From CAYGEY01 sp964349065 (GTDB lineage: Bacteria; Patescibacteriota; Gracilibacteria; 1-14-2-50-48-13), in assembly GCA_964349065.1 (NCBI GenBank), contig CAYGEY010000003.1:1-59841 (forward strand): a DNA stretch of 59,841 nucleotides, written 5' to 3'. Positions within the stretch are counted from its first letter, which is position 1. Each line of letters starts with the position of its first letter. The translations under genes were made by a program, and so were the position numbers. The notes below the pieces were generated by a model that was given only the letters and a program-made list of their open reading frames with translations, was not told the origin of the DNA and did not search any database. Of the stretch, positions 18,002-25,171 are shown piece after piece.

Positions 18002-20119
18002 TTAATTGAGATCACGAAATAATGTTCGTTCCAAACCGGTAGATCGTTCCGATGCCTTGTTGATCAGATCAATATATTTTGATTCTTCAGTTTTATAATC
18101 TTCAGTTTCCGTAAATGCAGTCAATGTATCTATTTCGTCTTGATTAATCCTTATGCCAAACTCTGCAAATTGCTCTGATTTCCATCCTCTAAAAAACCCA
18201 TGTCTCATAAATAATTCTAAAATAAGTTTTTGCTCGTCTTTGACATGTGATTGAGAAGCAATAAAGTTCCGGAGAATAACCATATCCAGGCTATCAACAT
18301 TATCTCCTGTCCCAACTGCATTCTTAAATCTCATAGCTTTCCACGCCAACATTATCTTACTCACCAGATCCCGTGTTGAAAGAACAGTATTTTCCAAAAC
18401 AGTTTTAGCACCAGTTCCGCCCTTAAAGAAGGATCTTGTTGTATATTTTCCTGTAAATAAATCTTGTATTTCAGACGTCACTACAGCAAGCCTCGCCAAT
18501 TTATGAAAAGATTCTTTTGGGAAATATCTTGGAAGTGTTGCATCATTTTTGTCTACCAATGATGCTAAAATCAAATCATAATTTTCATCTAATGTTGGAT
18601 AATCCACATCATACGCAACAAATCTTGAACGAGTAGCGGCGTTGAGATCGAGAGTTCCTGCATACTGTTTTCCGAGGTTCATTGTACCAACGATTGCAAA
18701 CCCGGACTTCATCTCAAACTCTTCTTCTCCATTTTCTTGCAACCTGAACTTCTCACCCGGTTTACGCAGTGCAATATCATTGATTCTACTAAGTACTGCC
18801 GGTGACATCATGTTTATCTCATCTATTATTATTGGCACACCCTTTTTCAAAGCCCTTCCAAGTGGTCCATAAGAAAACATTGTTGTAGTGTACTTTGTTG
18901 TATCATCAACAACTTTTGATTTCATCAAATCTTTAATCTCACTATCCGGCATATCCTCATACCCTAGCTTATTAAATTGATTACGAATTTCATCGAAACT
19001 TTTGTGATCACCTTCTTTCAGATCAATTTTTATCTTTCCGACAAGATCATAAATAGATGCCTCATGGGATCCGCTAAACACTTCAGGTTCCAGAGTTGAA
19101 TAGAGGATTTGACCAATAGTTTCATCCAATTTCTTTTGTATTTTCTCTCTCATCTTATCTGATTTCGTAGCATGCAATTGATTTTGTACATCTTGGATTT
19201 CATTTGAATTGTTAATTATTGCTTCATAATCATCTTCAGAAAGATTTTCAATCATAAATAACTTCGCAAGATGCCTTGCCATTGCAGTTTTTCCACCACC
19301 TAAATGACCGGAAAATAGTAATTTCGTATGCCTTCTCATGTGCTCTAAAGACGCATCCACCATTTTCATTTGAGAAGGAAGCTCAATAACTTTATTTGCC
19401 TGTACTTCGTTTGCCATGTGCTTCAAACTTTCAATTCGTATCATGGTACTTCCAATCTCGGACGATTCATATATTGCACATTCATCTTGCAACCCCTGTA
19501 TTGACTCCTCCAGATGTTCCACATCGATCTCTACATCACGCGGAATTGCTGTATTGTTTTGCACATATACTGCCGTCAACGCCTCTATTTCTCCATCTAT
19601 CATGCGGATTTCCATTTTTTTATCATCATACGCACTGTAACTTTTATTTAAAATATTTTCCTTTATGAGTTCCATTCTCAGAAGTGCAGGTATCTTTTGA
19701 GGAAAATGCTCTTCATGAACAGTCTCCTTAGCAGTTTTAAAATTTGGTGTCGCTATGACCTTTTCAGTTAGATTAAATATTTTTTGATACATATTTCGGA
19801 TCATTTCCCTTTCTTGATCTTTTTTATCATGAGCACCAGTAACACTCCCCATCTTTGATTTTCTAGTGACCATCCTGTTCCCCACTCGCAAATGAGATTT
19901 TTCAGTACTATCCGACACCTGACCCGCATCTCTATTGCCACCCGTTTCCATGATTTGTTTTTTCCCTTTCAATAACTCCCTATACTGCTTTGAAAGCGAC
20001 TTTTGAATATCAAAAAGTTCGGATAAAATTTCCTTTTTCTCCGGGTGTTCCCGAGCAACTTCTGCGAGCTTATTTATGGAGTCATCTATCTTTTGTAATT
20101 TTGCATCACGTTGTGACAT
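18002..20119 (-). CDS. MoxR-type AAA+ ATPase
   Basis: 705 residues. An N-terminal helical, coiled-coil-prone region covers about 1-260. The AAA+ module has Walker A GHLGGGKT at 271-278, Walker B PIIIDE at 429-434, sensor 1 GTMN at 478-481, and arginine-finger region ATRSRF at 495-500. This fits the MoxR/dynein-like AAA_5 group, whose members are chaperone-like remodelling ATPases paired with VWA proteins. The long insert of about 140 residues between Walker A and Walker B is unusual. It is the first gene of an operon with the VWA protein and DGR target 1. A TATAAT promoter lies at 20155-20183. Confidence 0.88.
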   Translation of the reverse strand: MSQRDAKLQKIDDSINKLAEVAREHPEKKEILSELFDIQKSLSKQYRELLKGKKQIMETGGNRDAGQVSDSTEKSHLRVGNRMVTRKSKMGSVTGAHDKKDQEREMIRNMYQKIFNLTEKVIATPNFKTAKETVHEEHFPQKIPALLRMELIKENILNKSYSAYDDKKMEIRMIDGEIEALTAVYVQNNTAIPRDVEIDVEHLEESIQGLQDECAIYESSEIGSTMIRIESLKHMANEVQANKVIELPSQMKMVDASLEHMRRHTKLLFSGHLGGGKTAMARHLAKLFMIENLSEDDYEAIINNSNEIQDVQNQLHATKSDKMREKIQKKLDETIGQILYSTLEPEVFSGSHEASIYDLVGKIKIDLKEGDHKSFDEIRNQFNKLGYEDMPDSEIKDLMKSKVVDDTTKYTTTMFSYGPLGRALKKGVPIIIDEINMMSPAVLSRINDIALRKPGEKFRLQENGEEEFEMKSGFAIVGTMNLGKQYAGTLDLNAATRSRFVAYDVDYPTLDENYDLILASLVDKNDATLPRYFPKESFHKLARLAVVTSEIQDLFTGKYTTRSFFKGGTGAKTVLENTVLSTRDLVSKIMLAWKAMRFKNAVGTGDNVDSLDMVILRNFIASQSHVKDEQKLILELFMRHGFFRGWKSEQFAEFGIRINQDEIDTLTAFTETEDYKTEESKYIDLINKASERSTGLERTLFRDLN

Positions 20120-20142
20120 TTTTTGTTTTAGAGAAGATAAAT

Positions 20143-20400
20143 ATGTTTCAGATTATTATATCAAAGAATAGGTTGATTTACAACGAAATAGCCACGAGAT
20201 TTGCACGCAACGCACCGAAAACTCTCAAAGGAAGCTACCTTATCAAAGCCAGCAGTCTTCAGGAAATAATCTTACTGAAATACCGGCTATGTCTTGAATG
20301 TGAAATCTGCAATGAAACACGGGTATTTCAAATACAAAGCAAAGTAGCAGACATCGGGAGAATGCTGGGTGGATGGATCAAATCAGTACAAAGTACATAA
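20143..20400 (+). CDS. small Avd-like (DGR accessory / four-helix bundle) protein, probably shortened
   Basis: An 85-residue basic protein. Its C-terminus, KVADIGRMLGGWIKSVQ, closely resembles the end of Avd-type and 23S-IVP four-helix-bundle proteins. In DGRs these bind the reverse transcriptase and the template RNA. The N-terminal part (LIYNEIATRFARNAPKTLKG, then SSLQEIILLKY) resembles the first two helices. Typical family members are about 110-125 residues, so roughly one helix seems to be missing from the middle. I chose the ATG at 20143; the longer frame to 19990 only covers the opposite strand of the ATPase gene. The ATPase promoter lies inside this ORF and no clear promoter of its own is visible, so it may be decaying. 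Identification is from memory of the family. Confidence 0.5.
   Translation: MFQIIISKNRLIYNEIATRFARNAPKTLKGSYLIKASSLQEIILLKYRLCLECEICNETRVFQIQSKVADIGRMLGGWIKSVQST
20155..20183 (-). promoter_or_regulatory. candidate promoter of the ATPase-VWA-target 1 operon
   Basis: On the minus strand TTGTAA (20183-20178) and a perfect TATAAT (20160-20155) are spaced by 17 bases, 36 bases upstream of the ATPase start. The promoter lies within the 5' part of the divergent Avd-like ORF. Confidence 0.6.
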
Positions 20401-20403
20401 AAA

Positions 20404-20434
20404 TCTCTCAGTAGTTAGCCCAACGCCTGAGAGA
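20404..20434. repeat. inverted repeat bordering the DGR template repeat
   Basis: TCTCTCAG and CTGAGAGA form an 8-bp stem around a 15-base loop, 10 bases from the 3' edge of the template repeat. On the minus strand it is followed by ATTTTTA. It may end or protect the template RNA, or serve as terminator for the Avd-like ORF. Hairpins next to the repeats are known to matter in characterised DGRs. Confidence 0.6.
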
Positions 20435-20443
20435 AAACACCAT

Positions 20444-20553
20444 CTTCACCGAGGAACCCGCCGCATTATTGTTGTTCTGATTAGTCGGATTGTTATCGTT
20501 CAATTTCACCTGACGATTTTCAGAATTCGCGTCGAAAAACGAAACGGGAACAG
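20444..20553 (-). repeat. DGR template repeat (TR), non-coding
   Basis: 110 bp matching the 3' ends of both target genes. Read on the minus strand in the target frame it holds ten AAC/AAT codons in the segment that varies (for example NDNNPTNQNNNN), the typical template design in which adenines are placed at codon positions 1 and 2. It contains 32 adenines on the coding strand. No ORF with a start leads into it: a TAG stop lies six codons before GTTCCCGTT. Its 3' flank differs from that of the variable repeats, as expected for an IMH-star end that is not itself a target. Confidence 0.93.
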
Positions 20554-20903
20554 AGTCATCCTACATAGGCCTCAATTTTCCCCAAGCATACTAACGACTG
20601 GTCACAACCATTGGAGTACCCATCTTGGTTTTTTCATCCTTTGTACAAATTGCAAAAGTGCAAATGAGTACAAAGAAACAAAAGAGCGCATACGTGAAGG
20701 TGTGTGTAAATGATCGAGAATCTTATTGCCGGAAGGCAAGAGCCATTTCGGAGTACAACAATTATTGATCCTACGAGAGCTCATGGGAGCATGAAAGGTC
20801 AAAGTCAATCATAGTCTTTCATGATGCTTTTCCCCATGTACTTGAATATTAGTCATTCAAAATCAAAAGTAAAGAGGGCAAAGAAAAAACAAGACTCAAA
20901 GTC
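20554..20903. other. 350-bp gene-free segment between TR and VR2
   Basis: No reading frame here looks real on either strand, and I find no reverse-transcriptase motif or obvious fragment of one. One compact hairpin is visible at 20727-20740 (TTGCC-GGAA-GGCAA, a GNRA-type loop). On the minus strand this segment lies directly 5' of the template repeat, so it may be part of the template RNA leader or the scar of a lost gene. Confidence 0.5.
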
Positions 20904-22037
20904 TCAACACACCTTCACCGAGGAACCCACCGCATTAAGGAAGAACTGAAAAGTCGGAATGCTACCACTCAATCTCACCTGGCGACTGCCAGAATCCGCG
21001 TCGAAACACGAAACGGGAACAGTATTTGATTTTGTCAACATTCCAATAAGTACCGCGGCACAATCTTCTTCATTTTCATACCAGTCATTAAGAATCTGTT
21101 TATCTTGTCGCAATCGTTGCATAGCAAGAGTTACCCAGACTTCCGGTATTAGACCATTCTCACCCCTATAAACATTCTTTCCATCTGCCCTATCTTTATT
21201 CCCCCGTATGATCTCAAGGTAGTCCGAAAAAACAGTATTCGCTTCTAATTCCGGACGATCTCCTACTATAGTACCTGCACCCGATCTTGGGAGGATATTG
21301 CTTTCAGGAAGAATATGTATCTCCCATCCTGGAAATTTTGAAGTCGTGAGTAACTCGTCTTTCATCTTGCCATGATGCTCCTTTGGGTCACTACCACTCT
21401 GCAATGTCTCCGGATAGTAGTAACAGTCCTCTTCCTTTTTCATAGTATCTGAGAACCATGTGGTATCTACAGCTTGATCATATTTTGTCTTAGCCGCGTC
21501 TGTTCGATACAAACCAAATGCCGGATCGGCCTGATACCTCGTGTATTCCGATCCCAACTTGTTGTACATATCCACATACGAAAGGCCAATAGGGGCAAGA
21601 ATAAACCGCTTAAATCCCTGGTTTGCTTTGTATTTCAAAAGCTCCCCCTTCTTCAGGATTTCTTCTTGTATAGCCTCAAGAGTCGGAAGTTCATAGAATA
21701 CATCTGATCTATTCTTACCGTTTCCTTTTCTGACAATACCTTCTTTACCATCCTTCGTTGTGAGCCAACCCAGCTGACGATAATGATTCACTTGGTCATA
21801 GTACGATTGCTCTACATTCAAAAGCTCCAATATTTCTTTTTCCTTCACTGCCTTCAGCTTGTCTTTTGACTTGCCCGTAAGAAATTTCTGAAACTTCTCG
21901 CCCTCACTCTGTAACCCTTCCTGCACCTCATCAAACAATCTTACCTCCTCTTCACTCATCCCCATTGCTCGCAGAGCATCGCCATTACTCGTAGTTTTTA
22001 CCTCCTCCTTCCTGAATACGTTTTGTATATTTATCAT
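20904..22037 (-). CDS. DGR target protein 2 (variable C-terminus)
   Basis: 377 residues and a paralogue of the protein at 14942-16087, sharing the N-terminus (INIQNVFRKEEVKTT), the VPIGLSYVDMYNKLGSEY-type core block (here APIGLSYVDMYNKLGSEY) and the C-terminus GSSVKVC. No signal peptide or membrane segment. The last 37 codons before the end come from variable repeat 2, which differs from the template at 21 positions, 17 of them template adenines. I chose the start at 22037, equivalent to the start of target 1 and downstream of the inferred transcription start; the ATG at 22061 would lie upstream of that start site. Body regions around residues 90-110 and 230-270 differ most from target 1. Confidence 0.85.
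   Translation of the reverse strand: MINIQNVFRKEEVKTTSNGDALRAMGMSEEEVRLFDEVQEGLQSEGEKFQKFLTGKSKDKLKAVKEKEILELLNVEQSYYDQVNHYRQLGWLTTKDGKEGIVRKGNGKNRSDVFYELPTLEAIQEEILKKGELLKYKANQGFKRFILAPIGLSYVDMYNKLGSEYTRYQADPAFGLYRTDAAKTKYDQAVDTTWFSDTMKKEEDCYYYPETLQSGSDPKEHHGKMKDELLTTSKFPGWEIHILPESNILPRSGAGTIVGDRPELEANTVFSDYLEIIRGNKDRADGKNVYRGENGLIPEVWVTLAMQRLRQDKQILNDWYENEEDCAAVLIGMLTKSNTVPVSCFDADSGSRQVRLSGSIPTFQFFLNAVGSSVKVC
20913..21022 (-). repeat. DGR variable repeat VR2
   Basis: 110 bp aligned without gaps to the template repeat. There are 21 differences, 17 at template adenines and 4 elsewhere (two T and two C positions of the template). The non-adenine changes suggest this copy has drifted longer since its last template-directed rewrite than VR1. 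The downstream flank carries AGACT-TTG-AGTCT, a short hairpin followed by a T-rich tract. Confidence 0.92.
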
Positions 22038-22059
22038 TTTTGTTTTAATGTTTAAAAAC

Positions 22060-22088
22060 ATTATACCAATAACAACAGATTCTCACAA
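22060..22088 (-). promoter_or_regulatory. candidate promoter of DGR target 2
   Basis: On the minus strand TTGTGA (22088-22083) and a perfect TATAAT (22065-22060) are spaced by 17 bases, 22 bases upstream of the chosen start. TTCTCA/TGAGAA (22080-22085 and 22097-22102) forms an inverted repeat over the -35 box that could be an operator. The ribosomal adk gene ends only 34 bases further upstream. Confidence 0.55.
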
Positions 22089-22122
22089 TCAAAATCTGAG
22101 AACTGCATGTTAAATTTTGCCA

Positions 22123-22692
22123 TTATTTCTTCACAATTGCCTTTATCTCCTCAAATATCTCCTCCACCCCCGGAGCCGCATCTATAATATGCAACTTCCC
22201 CTCCATCAACGTCCGACTAATTACCGGAAACGTATGCATAAAAAACGCCTCCAACCTCGCCATAATCGTCTTCATCTCCTTATCATCAGACCGCACATTT
22301 TCAATATTCTTCCGCATCTCGATCCTCTCCACCGTCTTCGCAAAAGTTAGATCAAAATAAATACAAGTGTATTCCCTTTTATTACTATGTAAAATCTTCT
22401 TCAACAACTCGTACTGCGTTAATGTCCTAGGAAAGCCATCAAACACAATCGCTTTATCAGCATACAACGCCTCCTTCAAAAAATGAGCAAGCACACTAAA
22501 AATAATCTCATCCGAAACCAACTTCCCCTGCATCATCAAATCATTTATCTCCACCCCAAGCGCATCCTTCTTCTTCACCCTCTCCCTTAAAATATCACCA
22601 ACCGAAAAATACGAGTATGACCCGGACGCAAGCAAAAGTTTCGCCTGTGTTCCCTTTCCGGATCCTTGCATACCAAAGAGAATAATGTCCAC
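22123..22692 (-). CDS. adk: adenylate kinase
   Basis: 189 residues. Adenylate kinase interconverts ATP, AMP and ADP. The P-loop GMQGSGKGTQAK is at residues 7-18, the AMP-binding segment contains SVGDILRERV, and IVFDGFPRT follows. The LID region is short and lacks the four-cysteine zinc site found in some Gram-positive enzymes. It lies 16 bases after secY, the usual spc-operon order. The gene expected next (map or infA) is replaced by the DGR island. Confidence 0.95.
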   Translation of the reverse strand: MDIILFGMQGSGKGTQAKLLLASGSYSYFSVGDILRERVKKKDALGVEINDLMMQGKLVSDEIIFSVLAHFLKEALYADKAIVFDGFPRTLTQYELLKKILHSNKREYTCIYFDLTFAKTVERIEMRKNIENVRSDDKEMKTIMARLEAFFMHTFPVISRTLMEGKLHIIDAAPGVEEIFEEIKAIVKK

Positions 22693-22708
22693 TTAAATTA
22701 ACGTAATG

Positions 22709-24019
22709 TTAATAAAATTTATCATAATCTTTCATCACCATTTCCGTTTTAATCTTCTTCATAAGCTCAATCACTACACCCACGATGATGATCGTACCCG
22801 CACCGGTAATCAAAAGTTGTATATTTCCAGAAATACCTGACTGAGTAGTAAAGTAGTTTAGTAAGTACGGCAGCACCGCAACTAGTCCAATAAATAAACC
22901 TCCCCACAGGGTCAAATGACTTGAAACCTTAGCAAGAAAATTTTCTGTCTCTTTCCCCGGACGAACTCCAGGAATAAATCCACCTCTTTTTTGAATATCC
23001 TCAGCCAACTTCTCCGGTTGAAATGTAATCGAGACGTAAAAATAAGAAAAGAAGATGATAAAGAGAAAATAAATAGAACCATACCAAAATGTTGGTGAAG
23101 ACGGATTGAAATTAGCCTGAATCCAATCAGCGATAGAAAGCATTGTAGGATTCGTGCTAAATCTTGTTACCAAATTAGCAATAATACTAGGAAACGTTAC
23201 CATAGAAACTCCAAAGATAATCGGCACCATTCCAGCTTGATTCAAACGAATCGGCAACATTGACTTCTCCATCCCCCTATCTCCATGCTCCGCATATGTT
23301 ACTGGTACCCTTCGCTCAGCCTCAGTAAACCAAACAACAAATACAAGGAGCAATACGGTAACCAGAAGAACAAGTCCAAATGAATATATGGCAGAACTAT
23401 CTTCCTGTAATATGCCGAGTTGTTGGAAGATAAATTGAGGTACTTGAGTAACAATCGATGCAAAGATAATCAAAGAAACTCCATTTCCAATACCCTTCTC
23501 CGTAATTACCTCACCAAGCCACATCAAAAACAAAGTACCGGCAGTAGCCGTAATCATCGCCGGAAGTATCATAGATGGCTCCACCACAGATCCTCCAACA
23601 TTTCCACTCATTGCATTAAGAAGCACAATCATTCCGTATGACTGAACAAATGCAAGCGGTAACGTCAACCATCTTGTATATTTATTGATTTGCTCATATC
23701 CTCTTTTTCCATCTTTACGGATCGCCTCAAGTTTTGGGATAATCACACCCAATAGTTGCATAATGATCGAGGCATTAATATATGGGGAAAGCCCCATTAA
23801 AACAATAGAGAAACTATCAAATCCTCCTCCGGTAAGCGCGCTGAGCGCCCCTAGAGCCCCACCACCTGCCTGATCAAAAACAGATTTTAAAAATTCAAGA
23901 TTGGCTCCGGGAACAGGTATATGTGCTACAAGTTTATAAACAACAAGTAATGCAACTGTGATAAGTATCTTTTTTCGTAGTGCTTTATTGGAAAATATCT
24001 GTTTAAGAGGAGTAGCCAT
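22709..24019 (-). CDS. secY: protein translocase subunit SecY
   Basis: 436 residues with ten hydrophobic segments, the central pore of the Sec translocon in the cytoplasmic membrane. Recognisable parts are the N-terminal LVVYKLVAHIPVPGAN, the plug-side GGGFDSFSIVLMGLSPYINASIIMQLL, and the cytosolic loop RKDGKRGYEQINKYTRWLT. It lies between rplO and adk as in the standard spc operon. Confidence 0.97.
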   Translation of the reverse strand: MATPLKQIFSNKALRKKILITVALLVVYKLVAHIPVPGANLEFLKSVFDQAGGGALGALSALTGGGFDSFSIVLMGLSPYINASIIMQLLGVIIPKLEAIRKDGKRGYEQINKYTRWLTLPLAFVQSYGMIVLLNAMSGNVGGSVVEPSMILPAMITATAGTLFLMWLGEVITEKGIGNGVSLIIFASIVTQVPQFIFQQLGILQEDSSAIYSFGLVLLVTVLLLVFVVWFTEAERRVPVTYAEHGDRGMEKSMLPIRLNQAGMVPIIFGVSMVTFPSIIANLVTRFSTNPTMLSIADWIQANFNPSSPTFWYGSIYFLFIIFFSYFYVSITFQPEKLAEDIQKRGGFIPGVRPGKETENFLAKVSSHLTLWGGLFIGLVAVLPYLLNYFTTQSGISGNIQLLITGAGTIIIVGVVIELMKKIKTEMVMKDYDKFY

Positions 24020-24053
24020 TAGTTTGAGAATTAATATACAATTGAGTATCCCT

Positions 24054-24503
24054 TTATGAAACGATCATAACACTTCCCCCGGCTTTTTCAATTTTTTCTT
24101 TAGCAGATTTACTCATCGCATGAGCCTCAACTGATAACTTCTTTGTTATCTTTCCTGTAGCCAATATTTTCATTTTATATCGTCCACCTCGAAACAAACC
24201 TTTCTCCACAAGTGAACTAAGTGTCACAGTTGCTCCATCAGCAAAATGTGGATCCAATTGTGAAATATTCACAGTCTGATAGACAATTTTTGAAATTGGA
24301 GTAAATCCTCTTTTCTTAGGTATTTTCTGAATAAACGGAGTTTGTCCCCCTTCAAATACACCTGGAACACTTGACCCTGTTCGGGATTTGTAGCCCTTTT
24401 GACCACGTCCGGCCTTACCACCTTTACCCGACCCAATACCTCGTCCAAGTCTCTTGGTTTGCTTCACGATCTTATTTCCCTTCTGAATTTCTGTAATAGA
24501 CAT
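24054..24503 (-). CDS. rplO: 50S ribosomal protein L15 (uL15)
   Basis: 149 residues. The Gly/Lys-rich N-terminus reads KRLGRGIGSGKGGKAGRGQK followed by SRTGSSVPGVFEGGQTPFIQKIPKKRG, and the C-terminal domain ends in KIEKAGGSVMIVS. It comes directly after rpsE: the 27 bases between them leave no room for rpmD (L30), which is absent as in other Patescibacteria. Confidence 0.97.
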   Translation of the reverse strand: MSITEIQKGNKIVKQTKRLGRGIGSGKGGKAGRGQKGYKSRTGSSVPGVFEGGQTPFIQKIPKKRGFTPISKIVYQTVNISQLDPHFADGATVTLSSLVEKGLFRGGRYKMKILATGKITKKLSVEAHAMSKSAKEKIEKAGGSVMIVS

Positions 24504-24530
24504 AGTCCTTATATAAATGATATGAAAGTA

Positions 24531-25151
24531 TTATTTCTTCGCAGGTGCTTTAGGCGCGCTTTTATGCGATGGTCTTGATACAGCATTTTTATCAAACTTT
24601 TTAGCCTCATCAGCAACATATGCTTTAGGAGCTTCAGCTTTCACTTCAACTTTTGGCATTTTTGCCAACTTCGTATCTACCTTAAAATTGAAATTTTCAA
24701 GTGCTTCAAGTGTTGCTCGTGCTAATGCAATCTTATTAGAACTTCCAAGTGATTTACTCAAAATATTCTTAATTCCGGCAAGCTCAATTACCTTTCGGAT
24801 CGCACCACCAGCAATGATTCCAGTACCTTCTGATGCGGGCATAAGAAGTAACTTTGCGCTCTTATATTTATGTGAAACAGCATGAGGAATTGTATCCTTA
24901 ATAGTTTTTACCAAAATCAAATTTTTCTTTGCCTGTCGTATTGCTTTATCAATAGCAATTACTACTTCATTCGCCTTTCCTACACCAAGCCCTACTTTTC
25001 CATTTTTATTTCCAATAACGACAGATGCACGAAAACGAAGACGTCGTCCTCCTGCAACCACACGGGTAACACGATCAATCGCCAAAACCTCTTCTTCCCA
25101 TTCACTGTCTCGTTTCTGCCCCTTTCTATCTCCCTGATGTGCTTTTGCCAC
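24531..25151 (-). CDS. rpsE: 30S ribosomal protein S5 (uS5)
   Basis: 206 residues. The N-terminal double-stranded-RNA-binding-like domain has VTRVVAGGRRLRFRASVVIG and NKNGKVGLGVGKANEV. The second domain has PASEGTGIIAGGAIRKVIEL. A Lys/Ala/Pro-rich tail of about 45 residues makes it longer than the usual 160-170. It is flanked by rplR and rplO. Confidence 0.97.
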   Translation of the reverse strand: MAKAHQGDRKGQKRDSEWEEEVLAIDRVTRVVAGGRRLRFRASVVIGNKNGKVGLGVGKANEVVIAIDKAIRQAKKNLILVKTIKDTIPHAVSHKYKSAKLLLMPASEGTGIIAGGAIRKVIELAGIKNILSKSLGSSNKIALARATLEALENFNFKVDTKLAKMPKVEVKAEAPKAYVADEAKKFDKNAVSRPSHKSAPKAPAKK

Positions 25152-25171
25152 GTTCTTGTAAAGTTAATAGA

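Noticed and set aside
19990..20142. N-terminal extension of the Avd-like ORF to 19990
   Set aside because: It only covers the opposite strand of the ATPase 5' end, its residues match no family, and the ATG at 20143 gives a natural Avd-like beginning.
20369..20713. Plus-strand ORF of 114 codons across the template repeat
   Set aside because: It is the antisense of the template with no family resemblance and arises from the lack of stops in the repeat.
20602..20808. Minus-strand ORF of 68 codons upstream of the template, considered as an RT fragment
   Set aside because: No RT motif (no xxDD, no SQG-like or similar block) and a random-looking composition.
14942..22037. Simple recent gene duplication as the sole explanation for the three similar 110-bp segments
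   Set aside because: Plain duplication does not predict that all 19 changes in VR1 fall on template adenines, mostly at first and second codon positions.
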